DNA of 64,000 nucleotides from JALYUM01 sp036688685 (lineage in GTDB: Bacteria > Pseudomonadota > Gammaproteobacteria > Burkholderiales > Burkholderiaceae_D): NCBI RefSeq assembly GCF_036688685.1, contig NZ_JAQQPS010000006.1, positions 1-64,000 on the forward strand, given 5' to 3'. Under the pieces are notes generated by a model that did not search any database, was not told where the DNA came from, and saw only the letters and a list, made by a program, of their open reading frames with translations. Below, one piece after another: positions 27,472 to 39,918 of this stretch (position 1 is the first letter of the stretch; the number at the start of each line of letters is the position of its first letter). The position numbers and the translations under genes were made by a program.

Positions 27472-29226
27472 ATGCATTTGAAACGACAACTCGGCTGGCT
27501 GATCGCACTGCTGGCCGGCGCCGCGCTGGTGGCAGCGGTGTACCTGGTCGCGGCGCGCCAGGGTGCGGCCGAGGTGCTGGCCGGCGGTCAGCGCCAGCTG
27601 CAGTTAATGGCGCCGGAACTCGAATCGGCCCTGGTCAAATTTGAAACCCTGCCTTACGTGGTCGGCCTGCAGGACGACGTGGCGCAGGTACTGGCCCACC
27701 CGTCGGACACGGCACGGCGCACCCGCCTGAACGTGATGCTCGAGACAATCGCGCGCCAGGCCAGGGTCGGCGCGATCTACCTGATGGACCGCAACGGCGA
27801 CACCCTCGCCGCCAGCAACTGGGCCCTGCCCCTCACCTTCCTCGGCCATAATTTCGGTTTCCGCCCCTACTTCCGCGAAGCGCTGGCAGGCCACGCCGGC
27901 CGCTTCTACGGCATCGGTTCAACCACCAGCGAACCGGGTTACTTCATCGCCCAGCCAGTCAGGAATGGCAAAGAAATTGCCGGCGTCATCGCCGTCAAGA
28001 TCGGCCTCGATGAATTTGAGCGCAACTGGGCTGGCAGCGACGACACCATCGTGCTGGCCGACCGCGCCGGCGTGGTGTTCCTGTCGAATCGCCCGGACTG
28101 GAAATACCGCAGCCTGGGCGCCATCACGCCCGCAGCGCAGCAGGAAATCACCGGCACGCGCCAGTATGCGCACCAGCCGATCGCGCCCATCGCCGGCCCT
28201 CTGGCGCCGCACGTCGCGCGCAGCATCGGCCAGCTGGGCTGGGAGCTGCAACTGTTCCCGGCGCGCCAGCACATCGCCAGGAACGCCGCGCTGTGGGCGC
28301 TCGGCGCCGCGCTGCTGATCGCCAGTATCGGCACGGCGGTCGTGGCCTTGCACCAGCGCCGGCGCCGGCTGGAAGAACGGCACGCGTCGCGCGCCGCGCT
28401 GCAACTGGCCGCGCGCGACCTGGATGTGAAACTGGCCGAACGCACGAGCCAGCTGCGCCAGGCCAACGACGACCTGGAAGCGCGCTACGCCACCCTGAAA
28501 AGCACCGAGCAGGTCTTGCGCCGGACCCAGGATGAACTGGTACAAGCCGGCAAACTGGCCATGCTGGGCCAGATGGCGGCCGGTGTGACGCATGAACTGA
28601 ACCAGCCGCTGGCCGCGATCCGCGCCTTTGCCGACAATGCGCGTACCTACCTGGAACGGGGTCAAGCTGACCAGGCCAGCGCCAACCTGGGCCACATTGG
28701 CGACGCCAGCGCGCGCATGGGTGCCATCATCGGCCAGCTGAAAGGCTTTGCGCGGCGCAGCGACACGGTGGGATCGGTGGACCTGGCGCGCTCGATGCAG
28801 GCCTCGGCCTTCCTGCTGCAGGGCGACGTCAAGCGCCTCGATGCAGTGCTCGACATCGTCGAAGGCAGCGCGCTGTGCGTGGCCGGCGACGCCGTGCGGG
28901 TCGAGCAGGTCTTCATCAACCTGCTCAGAAATGCCCTCGACGCGGTCGAAACAGCTGCGCTGCGGCGCATCACGGTGACGATGACGCGAGAAGGCGGCCA
29001 CGCCGTCGTGCGCATCGCCGACACCGGCGCCGGCATGGCCGTCGATGCGGCCGCGCACCTGTTCGAACCGTTCTACACCACCAAGCCGTCGGGCAAGGGC
29101 CTGGGACTGGGACTGGCGATCTCGTCGTCCATCATCCAGGCCATGAATGGCACGCTGGCGGGCCACAACCAGCCTGTCGGCGGCGCCGTCTTCGAAATCC
29201 GCATCCCGATTCTGGAAAACACATGA
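27472..29226 (+). CDS. dctB: C4-dicarboxylate-type sensor histidine kinase
   Basis: 584 residues. TM1 at about 9-30, a large periplasmic Cache-type sensor (about 32-285, with GFRPYFREALAG and GYFIAQPV as in DctB), TM2 at about 287-308, a coiled-coil linker (about 310-355), the H-box VTHELNQPLAA (His about 373) and an HATPase with N, G1 and G2 boxes (LLRNALDAV, DTGAGM, GKGLGLGLAI). This is the DctB architecture for sensing C4-dicarboxylates; in other organisms it governs dctA or dctPQM. The stop overlaps dctD by four bases. No dicarboxylate transporter is adjacent. Confidence 0.9.
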   Translation: MHLKRQLGWLIALLAGAALVAAVYLVAARQGAAEVLAGGQRQLQLMAPELESALVKFETLPYVVGLQDDVAQVLAHPSDTARRTRLNVMLETIARQARVGAIYLMDRNGDTLAASNWALPLTFLGHNFGFRPYFREALAGHAGRFYGIGSTTSEPGYFIAQPVRNGKEIAGVIAVKIGLDEFERNWAGSDDTIVLADRAGVVFLSNRPDWKYRSLGAITPAAQQEITGTRQYAHQPIAPIAGPLAPHVARSIGQLGWELQLFPARQHIARNAALWALGAALLIASIGTAVVALHQRRRRLEERHASRAALQLAARDLDVKLAERTSQLRQANDDLEARYATLKSTEQVLRRTQDELVQAGKLAMLGQMAAGVTHELNQPLAAIRAFADNARTYLERGQADQASANLGHIGDASARMGAIIGQLKGFARRSDTVGSVDLARSMQASAFLLQGDVKRLDAVLDIVEGSALCVAGDAVRVEQVFINLLRNALDAVETAALRRITVTMTREGGHAVVRIADTGAGMAVDAAAHLFEPFYTTKPSGKGLGLGLAISSSIIQAMNGTLAGHNQPVGGAVFEIRIPILENT

Positions 29227-30545
29227 CCATGCACGCCATCCTGGTGGAAGACGAAGCCGCGCTGCGCCTGGCGACCACCCAAACGCTGGAGCTGGGAGGG
29301 TTTCATGTTACCGCCTGCGCCAGTGCCGAACAAGCCGAAGCGCTGATCCAGGCCGACTTCGACGGCGTCATCGTCAGTGACGTGCGCCTGCCCGGGCGCT
29401 CCGGTCTCGACCTGCTGGCGCACGTGGCCGCGCTGGACGCCGACCTGCCCGTGATCATGGTCACCGGCCATGGCGACGTGGCGATGGCGGTGGGCGCCAT
29501 GCGCAGCGGCGCCTACGACTTCATCGAAAAGCCGTTCGGCGCCGAACGGCTGTTGGACGCCGTGCGGCGCGCGCAGGACAAGCGCAGCCTGGTGCTGGAA
29601 AACCGCAGACTGAAAACCGCCTGGGCGCTGCATCCCGATACGCCGCAGCTGGTCGGACACTCCGCAGCGATCGAGCGCCTGAAGGTGTTGATCAGGAATA
29701 TCGCCCCGGCCGGCGTCGACGTCCTGATCAACGGCGACACCGGCACCGGCAAAGAAGTGGTGGCGCGCCTGATCCACGCGGCCAGCGCACGTAAGGGCAA
29801 TTTCGTCGCCATCAATTGCGGCGCGCTGCCCGAAGCGGTGTTCGAGAGCGAGATGTTCGGCCACGAAGCGGGCGCCTTCACGGGCGCGCAGAAGCGCCGC
29901 ATCGGCAAGCTCGAATATGCGAACGGCGGCACGCTGTTTTTGGATGAAATCGAAAGCATGCCGATGGCGCTGCAAGTCAAACTCCTGCGCGTGCTGCAGG
30001 AGCGAAGGCTGGAACGCCTCGGCGGCAACGATGCGATTGCCGTCAACTTCCGCGTGATCGCCGCCAGCAAGGCCGATTTGCTGGTACTGAGCGCACAGGG
30101 CCAGTTCCGCGAAGACCTGTACTACCGCATCGGCGTGGCCACGCTCGACTTGCCGCGCCTGCAGGAGCGCAGCGACGATATCCCCCTGCTGCTGGCCCAC
30201 TTCGTGCAGGATGCGGCCCAGCGCTACGGGCGCGAGGTGCCGGCCCTGCCCGCGGCGCAGATGGCGCAATGGCAGGCGGCGCGCTGGCCGGGCAATGTGC
30301 GCGAGCTGCGCAACTTCGCCGACCGGCTAGTGCTCGGCCTGGTCGCCCCGGTCGCAGAATCGTCCGAGCCGGCGCCGGCAGGCAGCCTGCCGCAACTGGT
30401 CGATGCCTACGAGCGCGAACGCATCACCCAGGCGCTCGATGCGGCGGGCGGCAACGTCGCTCAGGCAGCCGACCAGCTGGGCATCCCGCGCAAGACCATG
30501 TACGACAAGCTGAAAAAATACCAGCTCACGCCGATCCGCAAGTAA
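29223..30545 (+). CDS. dctD: sigma54-dependent response regulator, DctD type
   Basis: 440 residues. Receiver domain (1-120, phospho-acceptor D53 in VSDVRLPG), central AAA+ domain (about 142-365) with Walker A GDTGTGKE, the sigma54-contacting GAFTGA loop and the Walker B region GTLFLDEI, and a C-terminal FIS-type HTH (GGNVAQAADQLGIPRKTMYDKLKKY). It activates RpoN-dependent promoters upon phosphorylation by DctB. It is one possible activator for sigma54 promoters, but no clear site precedes its immediate neighbours. Confidence 0.93.
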   Translation: MTMHAILVEDEAALRLATTQTLELGGFHVTACASAEQAEALIQADFDGVIVSDVRLPGRSGLDLLAHVAALDADLPVIMVTGHGDVAMAVGAMRSGAYDFIEKPFGAERLLDAVRRAQDKRSLVLENRRLKTAWALHPDTPQLVGHSAAIERLKVLIRNIAPAGVDVLINGDTGTGKEVVARLIHAASARKGNFVAINCGALPEAVFESEMFGHEAGAFTGAQKRRIGKLEYANGGTLFLDEIESMPMALQVKLLRVLQERRLERLGGNDAIAVNFRVIAASKADLLVLSAQGQFREDLYYRIGVATLDLPRLQERSDDIPLLLAHFVQDAAQRYGREVPALPAAQMAQWQAARWPGNVRELRNFADRLVLGLVAPVAESSEPAPAGSLPQLVDAYERERITQALDAAGGNVAQAADQLGIPRKTMYDKLKKYQLTPIRK

Positions 30546-30576
30546 ACTGACCGATTCACATCACAGAGGCCCCGCC

Positions 30577-32148
30577 ATGTCGGAGACCAGCACCGGGCGC
30601 ATGCCGCGCCAGATCCCCTACATCATCGCCAACGAGGGCTGCGAGCGTTTCAGCTTTTACGGCATGCGCAACATCCTCACGCCCTTCCTGATTTCCACGC
30701 TGCTGCTGTTCCTGCCGGAAGCGGAACGTGCCAGCGATGCCAAGCACGTATTTCACACCTTCGTCATCGGCGTCTACTTCTTCCCGCTGCTGGGCGGCTG
30801 GCTGGCCGACCGCTTCTTTGGCAAGTACAACACCGTGTTCTGGCTCAGCCTGGTTTACTGCGCCGGCCATGCCTGCCTGGCGTTCTTCGAAGATAACCTG
30901 AAGGGCTTTTACTTCGGGCTGTTCCTGATCGCGCTGGGCTCGGGCGGCATCAAGCCGCTCGTCTCCAGTTTCGTGGGTGACCAGTTCGACCAGACCAACA
31001 AGCATAAGGCCAAACTGGTGTACGACGCGTTTTACTGGATCATCAACTTCGGTTCTTTTTTTGCGTCGCTGCTGATGCCGATTTTCTTGCGCGACTACGG
31101 TCCGGCCGTCGCCTTTGGCATTCCCGGCATCCTGATGTTCATCGCCACCGTGGTGTTCTGGAGCGGGCGCCGCAAGTACGTGCACGTGCCGCCGGCGCCA
31201 CCGAGCCCCGATTCGTTCACGCGCGTCGCGCGCACCGCGCTGCTGGCGCACAAGCCTGGCCATGGCCGCCCGGGCCTGGCTGTCGCCCTGTTCGGGGCCG
31301 CCGGCGCCGTCGCGTCGCTGGCGATGTCGTTCAGCTGGGGCTTCGTGATTGCCGCCTGCCTGGCGCTGGTGCTGCTGCTGGCCTTCGGCAGCATCGGCAT
31401 CCACATGCAACTGGAGCGCGCACGCGGCGTGCATCCCGACGAAGCGGTCGATGGCGTGCGGGCGGTCCTGCGCATCCTGGTGGTGTTCGCGCTGGTCACG
31501 CCGTTCTGGTCGCTGTTCGACCAGAAGGCCTCGACCTGGATCGTGCAGGCCAATGCCATGACCCAGCCGACGATCTCGCTGTTCGGCAGCGACTTTACGT
31601 TCGTGCCGGCCCAGATGCAGGCGCTCAACCCCATGCTGGTGATGCTGCTGATCCCCTTTAATAACCTGGTGCTGTACCCGGCCCTGCGCAGGTTCGGCTA
31701 TGAACCGACGGCGTTACGCCGCATGACCTTCGGGATCGGCTTTACGGCCCTGGCCTGGGTCGTGATCGGCGCCATCCAGGTGGCGATGGACACCGGCACC
31801 CCGACCTCGATGGCGTGGCAGATCCTGCCCTACGCCATCCTGACCCTGGGTGAAGTGCTGGTCTCGGCCACCGGCCTCGAATTCGCCTACAGCCAGTCGC
31901 CGCCGTCGATGAAGGGCGTGATCATGGCCTTCTGGAGCCTGGCCGTCACCGTCGGCAGCCTGTGGGTGTTGATCGTCAACGCCAGCGTCAAGAACGACAT
32001 GGTGCTCGGTCACATCTCGGCCACGGGACTAGGGGTGATGTCGTTCCAGATGTTCTTCTTCGCCGCGTTTGCGTTCGCGGCGGCGCTGGCGTTCGGGCTG
32101 TACGCACGCAAGTACAAGATGGTCGATAACTACCGCAAGGACGTTTGA
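30577..32148 (+). CDS. POT family proton-dependent oligopeptide transporter
   Basis: 523 residues, about 12-14 membrane segments. The POT signature ExxERFxFYG appears as NEGCERFSFYGMR near the N-terminus, and FYWIINFGSFFASLLMP matches the second PTR2 motif. These inner-membrane symporters bring in di- and tripeptides with protons. The start is 31 bases after dctD, so it may be read through from that unit, although no functional tie is evident. Confidence 0.94.
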   Translation: MSETSTGRMPRQIPYIIANEGCERFSFYGMRNILTPFLISTLLLFLPEAERASDAKHVFHTFVIGVYFFPLLGGWLADRFFGKYNTVFWLSLVYCAGHACLAFFEDNLKGFYFGLFLIALGSGGIKPLVSSFVGDQFDQTNKHKAKLVYDAFYWIINFGSFFASLLMPIFLRDYGPAVAFGIPGILMFIATVVFWSGRRKYVHVPPAPPSPDSFTRVARTALLAHKPGHGRPGLAVALFGAAGAVASLAMSFSWGFVIAACLALVLLLAFGSIGIHMQLERARGVHPDEAVDGVRAVLRILVVFALVTPFWSLFDQKASTWIVQANAMTQPTISLFGSDFTFVPAQMQALNPMLVMLLIPFNNLVLYPALRRFGYEPTALRRMTFGIGFTALAWVVIGAIQVAMDTGTPTSMAWQILPYAILTLGEVLVSATGLEFAYSQSPPSMKGVIMAFWSLAVTVGSLWVLIVNASVKNDMVLGHISATGLGVMSFQMFFFAAFAFAAALAFGLYARKYKMVDNYRKDV

Positions 32149-32204
32149 AAGGATGAGGTGGCGTAGTAAGATTACATCGAGACGGCTGTTTTCGAATAAT
32201 AATC

Positions 32205-32219
32205 AGTAGGATAACTACG
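32205..32219. promoter_or_regulatory. maltodextrin-regulon operator before pullulanase
   Basis: AGTAGGATAACTACG keeps the GTAG-N5-CTAC core of the 24520 site. It ends 6 bases before the ATG, so a bound repressor would block transcription or initiation directly. Confidence 0.55.
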
Positions 32220-32225
32220 TACACC

Positions 32226-34865
<2,640 letters not shown>

Positions 34866-35054
34866 CAGCAAGCTTGCGCCTTGTTTGCCCCAAGTGCCCG
34901 CGCAGTCGCCCATTTTGAAGGCGTAATCGAACCAGACCTGCACCACATCAGCGTCGCTATCGCTGCGCACATTGGAAAGGTTCCCTCGTGCGTGCCGCCT
35001 GGTCGCCGTGTCTTCATGAAGTCACGCCTTGGGTGGGGCATCAAATGTGGTCAA

Positions 35055-37196
35055 TCAAATCGGTGCTTCGAATTGCAGGCGCAGGCGGGCATGGCGTGGA
35101 CTGGCTGCCAGGCGCGCGCTGTGAAAGGCGCCATCGTCATACAGCTGGCCGCTGTGGCGCACGCCCTGCAGCAGGTCCGACACGGTCAAGCGCCACTGGC
35201 CATGCGTGGCCTGCCACGCCGCATACGCCTCCAGTTCGCGCACGATGCCGGTGACCTCGACCAGCGATGGCGCCGTGCGCGCATCCCAGCCGCCCACCAG
35301 CCGGAAGTTGGCGCCCGCGCGCGCGTTGTTGGCAAGGCGTGCGTCCAGGCCGATGTTGGCCGTCAGGGGCGCCTGCTTGGCGAGCCGGTTGGCCGGCCCG
35401 GGCATGTCGTCGACGCGCGACCAGTTGCGCGCCAGGTTGGCGCGCAAGGTCGTCGATGCCAGGCCTGGCAATGGGATGCGCGTATCGAGTTCAATGCCGT
35501 GCACGCTGGCGCCGGCGCCGTTCATGGGCATGCTTACCCACACGCCGCTTTCCTGCCTCAGTGCCAGCAAGGTGACGTTATGGATCCGGCGCGCGTACGC
35601 CGACACGCTGGCCATGCCATCGCCGGCAAAGTACGACTCCAGGGCGGCATCAAGCCCCCAGGCCAGCTCCGGGCGCAGTCGCGGGTTGCCCTGGAAATCG
35701 GGCGTGGCCGGGCTGTTGTCGTTGTTGACCGTGAAGCGGCGTGACACCAGGTCGCGCGGCTGCGGCGCCTTGTAGGTGCGCGCCAGCGCCAGGCGCAATT
35801 GGTCACGCGGACGGTCGGGCAGCTTCCAGACCAGTTGTGCAATCGGGCTCCAGACGCGCGCAGCAGTCGATGCGTCGGCAAGGGCGCCGCCGCTGGTACG
35901 CGTGGTCAGACTTTCCCAGCGCAGTCCCAGGTAGGCTTGCAGGCGCGTGCTGATGGCCCACTCGTCCTGCGCATACAGGCCAAGCCGGCCCACGGTCGCG
36001 GCATAGCGCTGGTCGAGTGTGTTGACTGCACCGCTGGCAGGAGCCAATGGATCGGTGTCGCGCTGCGTCCGGCTTTCACTGCGACGGGTCAGCGTGCCAT
36101 CCCAGCCGACCGCCATGTCATGTCCGGCCCCGATCGGGGTCAGATACTTGCCGCTGGTGCTGGCGCGGCGCTCGAAAGCACCGGAGAGCACGGCGCGGCG
36201 CAGCCAGGGTTTCGCGGCCGCATCGGTACCGAGAAAGACGTAGTCGCCGTCGCGGCCATTCGCTTCCACGCCGGCTTTCAATACAAGACGGCCGCCATCC
36301 GTGCGATGCGCCCAGCTCAGGTCGGACTTGAGCAGCCAGGTGTCGTACAAAGCGCGCCCGCGGGCGTCGGGCGACGCGGTCGGCGTGCCTTGCAAGGTGG
36401 TTTCCAGCTGGCGCACGGCGCTGTCGCTGGCCGCCAGGTCGACCAGCGTCTGCCAGCCGAGTTTGTCGCCGCCGGGGAAGTCGAGGTCGATGCGCGGCGC
36501 CAGGGTCAGCTTGCGCAGGCGGATGTCGTCATCCTCGTCGACATGACGCACATTGACATCGCCAGACTGCACGTCAATGGCTGAGCGTTCGCGCCGGCGC
36601 TCGTCAAGCATCGTCATGCCCAGTCCGTAGCCGGCGCTGCCATCGCGCCCGGTCCACTGCAAGGCCAGCGATGGACTGGCAGTACGCCACCCGCGCTCTG
36701 CTGCCAGCTTGATGGTTCGGCGCGCGGGACCGGTCGCCTTTCTCATCACGATGTTGATCGACCCGGCCACCGCTTGCGCGCTGGCGTCGGCCTGGGCGCT
36801 GCGCTGGATCTCGATGCGCTCCACCAGGTCGGGTGCCAGGCTGTCCACCGCAAAGCCGTTTGGCGCCGGCTCGCCATCGATCAGGATTTGCGTATAGCCC
36901 GCACCCAGGCCGCGCAGGCGAATTTCGCCGCCCGACACGCTGACCCCAGCCACGCGCTGCAGCGCACCGGCGAGGCTGGTGTCGCCAAAGCGCAGCAACT
37001 CGTCCCGACCGACGCTGATGCGGCCGACCGGATCGTCGCGGCGCATGGCAAGTGCGCTGGCGCCCTTGACTTCGACCTGCGGCACGGCGGGCGCATCGTT
37101 CGGGGTGACTTGTTGTGCCGATGCGGGGAAGCACAGTCCGGCGAGGAAGCAGGCGCCGCTTGCACGGCGAATGGAAAAACAAGAGAGAGGCTGCAT
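35055..37196 (-). CDS. TonB-dependent outer-membrane receptor
   Basis: 713 residues from the ATG at 37196. Signal peptide (MQPLSCFSIRRASGACFLAGLCFPASAQ), plug domain (about 45-150; VSVGRDELLRFGDTSLAGALQRVAGV-like start, QILIDGEPAPNG, RIEIQRSAQADAS, SINIVMRKA) and a beta-barrel. The frame stays open for a further 1.3 kb upstream on this strand, but that part is antisense to the kinase gene and not receptor-like. The substrate is unknown; it has no siderophore or sugar markers I can name. It is divergent from a LytS/LytTR two-component system that may control it. Confidence 0.92.
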   Translation of the reverse strand: MQPLSCFSIRRASGACFLAGLCFPASAQQVTPNDAPAVPQVEVKGASALAMRRDDPVGRISVGRDELLRFGDTSLAGALQRVAGVSVSGGEIRLRGLGAGYTQILIDGEPAPNGFAVDSLAPDLVERIEIQRSAQADASAQAVAGSINIVMRKATGPARRTIKLAAERGWRTASPSLALQWTGRDGSAGYGLGMTMLDERRRERSAIDVQSGDVNVRHVDEDDDIRLRKLTLAPRIDLDFPGGDKLGWQTLVDLAASDSAVRQLETTLQGTPTASPDARGRALYDTWLLKSDLSWAHRTDGGRLVLKAGVEANGRDGDYVFLGTDAAAKPWLRRAVLSGAFERRASTSGKYLTPIGAGHDMAVGWDGTLTRRSESRTQRDTDPLAPASGAVNTLDQRYAATVGRLGLYAQDEWAISTRLQAYLGLRWESLTTRTSGGALADASTAARVWSPIAQLVWKLPDRPRDQLRLALARTYKAPQPRDLVSRRFTVNNDNSPATPDFQGNPRLRPELAWGLDAALESYFAGDGMASVSAYARRIHNVTLLALRQESGVWVSMPMNGAGASVHGIELDTRIPLPGLASTTLRANLARNWSRVDDMPGPANRLAKQAPLTANIGLDARLANNARAGANFRLVGGWDARTAPSLVEVTGIVRELEAYAAWQATHGQWRLTVSDLLQGVRHSGQLYDDGAFHSARLAASPRHARLRLQFEAPI

Positions 37197-37364
37197 GGGT
37201 CGATGAAATGGGAAGAAAAAATCCGCTGCGCTGGTTGATCGAGACGCCAATATACAAAGGCGCCATGCCTGCCAGGGGACCGAGTGACAAACGCGGATGG
37301 CCGCGTGATTAACGCAGCGGCGCCCACGTTTTGCCATGAAGATGCGCTGGTATACTTGGCCCCC

Positions 37365-38516
37365 ATGAAGCCATCCCTTAGTTTGTTTTCGCGCCTCTCG
37401 ACGCTGCTGCCGGTTACCCGCATCGTCGTGTCGAATGCGGCGTTCTGGCTGCTCGTGTGCCTCATTGGCGCGGCCGGATCGTACAGCGACGCGCTGCGGC
37501 GTCAGGACCAGACCGGATTTTCCACTTTGCTTATCCGATGGTGCTGGGACCACGTTCCCGTTTTCCTGCTGGGGGTGGCACTGCACCTGTTCAATCGGCG
37601 CCGGCCGGAGTGGTGCGTCAGTGCCGCGCGCGTCGCGGCGGGCTATCTGCTCGTGCTGGTATTGTTCCTGCCGTGCGAACTGTTGTTCATCGTCGCGCAC
37701 GACGTCCTCGAGCAAGGCGTGACCCTGTCGTTCGATCTGGTCTTGCGGCGCGTGCTGGCGATGCGGCGCTTCGGCTGGTTCACTGAATTTGCCTGGACCA
37801 GCGGCACCTATCTCGGCGTGCTCGCCCTCTGTGTCTGGCAGCGGCACCGACAGCGCGAGCTGGTATGGCGCCAGGCCGAACACGACAATCTCGCGCTGCG
37901 CCTGGCACTGGAGGAGCAGAAGCTGCAAACCTTGCGCGCGCAGCTGGAGCCGCATTTCATGTTCAATGCGCTCAACGCCATCAGCGCCCTGGTACGCTCG
38001 AACAACCCGGCGCTGGCGCTGTCCGGCATCAATCGTCTCAGCAGCCTGCTGCGCTATGCCCTCGCCGCCAGCGGGCGCGAATGGGTCACCGTGGCGGAAG
38101 AGCTGCAATTCACGCGCAACTACCTCGCGCTGCAGCGCTTGCGCTACGGCGAGCGCCTGCAGGTCAGCATCGAGGGCGACAGCGGCGCTGTGCTGCGTGC
38201 CGATTGCCTGGCGCTGCTGCTGCAGCCGCTGGTAGAAAACGCGCTGCGCCATGGACTGGACGAAGCGACGAAACCCGGCGCGGTGACGATCGTGCTGACC
38301 CATGCCGCGGGCAGGCTGGCGGTGCGCATCACCAATCCCATCGTCCCTGGCGCGCAGCCGAATCCCGGCGCCGGTATCGGCCTTGCCAACGTCAGGGAGC
38401 GGCTGGGCAGCGCGTATGGCGCAGAAGCGAGCCTTGTTACTGACCACGTCGACAGCTGCTTCGTGGCGATCCTGCAGCTGCCCATGCATGCGCGCATGGC
38501 TGCCGAGGCGGCGTGA
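37365..38516 (+). CDS. LytS/AlgZ-type sensor histidine kinase
   Basis: 383 residues. About four membrane segments in the first 165 residues with little periplasmic sequence, then a short coiled coil and a His_kinase domain (PF06580 type) with QLEPHFMFNALN (phospho-His about 197), followed by an HATPase with PLVENALRHG and GIGLANVRERL. I chose the ATG at 37365 (MKPSLSLF). A longer start at 37284 adds a non-family leader. It overlaps the response regulator by one base (TGATG). Confidence 0.92.
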   Translation: MKPSLSLFSRLSTLLPVTRIVVSNAAFWLLVCLIGAAGSYSDALRRQDQTGFSTLLIRWCWDHVPVFLLGVALHLFNRRRPEWCVSAARVAAGYLLVLVLFLPCELLFIVAHDVLEQGVTLSFDLVLRRVLAMRRFGWFTEFAWTSGTYLGVLALCVWQRHRQRELVWRQAEHDNLALRLALEEQKLQTLRAQLEPHFMFNALNAISALVRSNNPALALSGINRLSSLLRYALAASGREWVTVAEELQFTRNYLALQRLRYGERLQVSIEGDSGAVLRADCLALLLQPLVENALRHGLDEATKPGAVTIVLTHAAGRLAVRITNPIVPGAQPNPGAGIGLANVRERLGSAYGAEASLVTDHVDSCFVAILQLPMHARMAAEAA

Positions 38517-39304
38517 TGGCGACCGTGCGCCGGCGCGTGCTGATTGTCGACGACGAGGAGCCGGGCCGCATCAATCTGCGCTTTGCGCTCGCCGCCCACC
38601 CGTCATGGTCGATTGCCGGCGAATGTGCGGATGCGGCGCAGGCGCGCGCCTTTCTCGCCATCCACCCTGTCGACCTGCTGTTCCTGGACATCCGCATGCC
38701 GCGCGAATCGGGCCTGGAACTGGCGCATGAACTGGCACACCAGCCGGCGCCGCCCCTGATCATCTTCGTGACCGCCTACGATACCCACGCCGTCGAGGCG
38801 TTCCGCGTTCATGCGCTCGACTATCTTCTGAAACCCCTCGACGACGCCGACCTGGCCCGGGCGCTGGTGCGCGCCGACGCCTTGATGGCGCAACGCCAGC
38901 TGGCCGCCCCTGCCTGCGCGCTGCGCGACTGGTCCGCACTGCGCCAGCGCGCACCCGGCCAGGTGCCGGCTTACCTGCGCCAGTTCAACGTGCGTTCGGT
39001 CGGGCGCATTGACTTCATCGAGCTGGCGGACGTGGCGTGGATCGAGGCGGCCGGGAACTACGTCGAACTGCACCTGGCGCAACGCAACGTGCTCCATCGC
39101 GTACCCATCGGCACGCTGGAGCGCCATCTCGACCCGGCGCTGTTCGTGCGCGTCCATCGCAGCGCGCTGGTGCGCCTGGGCCAGGTGGTGACGCTGCGCA
39201 CCAGCCCTGATGGCGCGTCTGCCCTGACATTGCGCTGCGGCAGCGTGGTGCCAGTGAGCGAGCGGCATCTTGCCAAGGTGCGCAGATTGCTGTCGATGCA
39301 CTGA
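38516..39304 (+). CDS. LytTR family response regulator
   Basis: 262 residues. Receiver domain (1-125) with acidic pocket VDDEE, phospho-acceptor D58 in FLDIRMP and the Lys in YLLKPL. A LytTR DNA-binding domain (about 160-262) shows VAWIEAAGNYVELHL and FVRVHRSALV, the family core. Partner of the kinase just upstream. LytTR proteins bind paired direct repeats; the 168-base gap to the TonB receptor is the natural place to look. Confidence 0.94.
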   Translation: MATVRRRVLIVDDEEPGRINLRFALAAHPSWSIAGECADAAQARAFLAIHPVDLLFLDIRMPRESGLELAHELAHQPAPPLIIFVTAYDTHAVEAFRVHALDYLLKPLDDADLARALVRADALMAQRQLAAPACALRDWSALRQRAPGQVPAYLRQFNVRSVGRIDFIELADVAWIEAAGNYVELHLAQRNVLHRVPIGTLERHLDPALFVRVHRSALVRLGQVVTLRTSPDGASALTLRCGSVVPVSERHLAKVRRLLSMH

Positions 39305-39351
39305 CAGTGCGGGCCGGGCAGCGTCGTACTACATCCAGGTTCGATTGTGCA

Positions 39352-39729
39352 TCACGACCTGAACAGGCGCTGCAAGCGCGGCCTTACGCGCAGGAACAAG
39401 CGGTACATCACTTCCAGCACCGCCCCCATGCCGGGCAGCGCGCCAAACTTGGCCAGCCAGCGCCAGCCCGGAAACAACGACCACAAGGCGATGAAGGCGG
39501 CTGCCCCGCTAAGCATGACGCCGTCGCCGGTCTGCACGTGAAAGCGCGCCATCAGGTCCGCGCAAGGACGGCCGCCCAGCGCCGCTGTATCGCTGGCGCT
39601 GACATCGACCCACGCAACCGGCGCGAGCGGCGTCGCACGTTGGTACACGCTGATTTCCCTGCGACAAAGTGGGCAGGATCCATCGAAGAACACGGTGGTG
39701 CAGGCAGGGCTGGCGGCGGATGGGGGCAT
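39352..39729 (-). CDS. DCC family thiol-disulfide oxidoreductase-like protein (DUF393)
   Basis: 125 residues from the ATG at 39729. The DCC signature FFDGSCPLCRREI is at about residues 14-26, followed by WVDVSA, the GDGVMLSGAAAFIALW strand-helix unit and a basic C-terminus with LFLRVRPRLQRLF. Function in bacteria is unproven, and thioredoxin-like activity is only suggested by the CxxC. A -10-like TATAAT is on the minus strand at 39813-39818. The gap 39730-39918 otherwise holds nothing I can identify. Confidence 0.88.
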   Translation of the reverse strand: MPPSAASPACTTVFFDGSCPLCRREISVYQRATPLAPVAWVDVSASDTAALGGRPCADLMARFHVQTGDGVMLSGAAAFIALWSLFPGWRWLAKFGALPGMGAVLEVMYRLFLRVRPRLQRLFRS

Positions 39730-39918
39730 GGAATGGCAGGAAGAGTTGAATTGCCAGTGATTCCGAATTGCGAACCGAGATTGAACCGAAACCACAACAG
39801 TGGTAGCGGTTCATTATAACGAAAAAGGTGGAAGTCGTATGTTCGGCGGCCAGATCCCTATCGCGCGCCTGCGTAGCGGCTGACGCCAAGCAAGGGGATG
39901 CCGGCGCGCATGCGTGTG

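Noticed and set aside
34866..35054. Search for a small gene or terminator between pullulanase and the TonB receptor
   Set aside because: Short frames exist on both strands but none has a ribosome site or recognisable product, and no hairpin with a T tract is seen.
37197..38489. Upstream extension of the TonB receptor frame (would make a 1144-residue protein)
   Set aside because: The added part is antisense to the LytS kinase and lacks receptor features, while a proper signal peptide starts at 37196.
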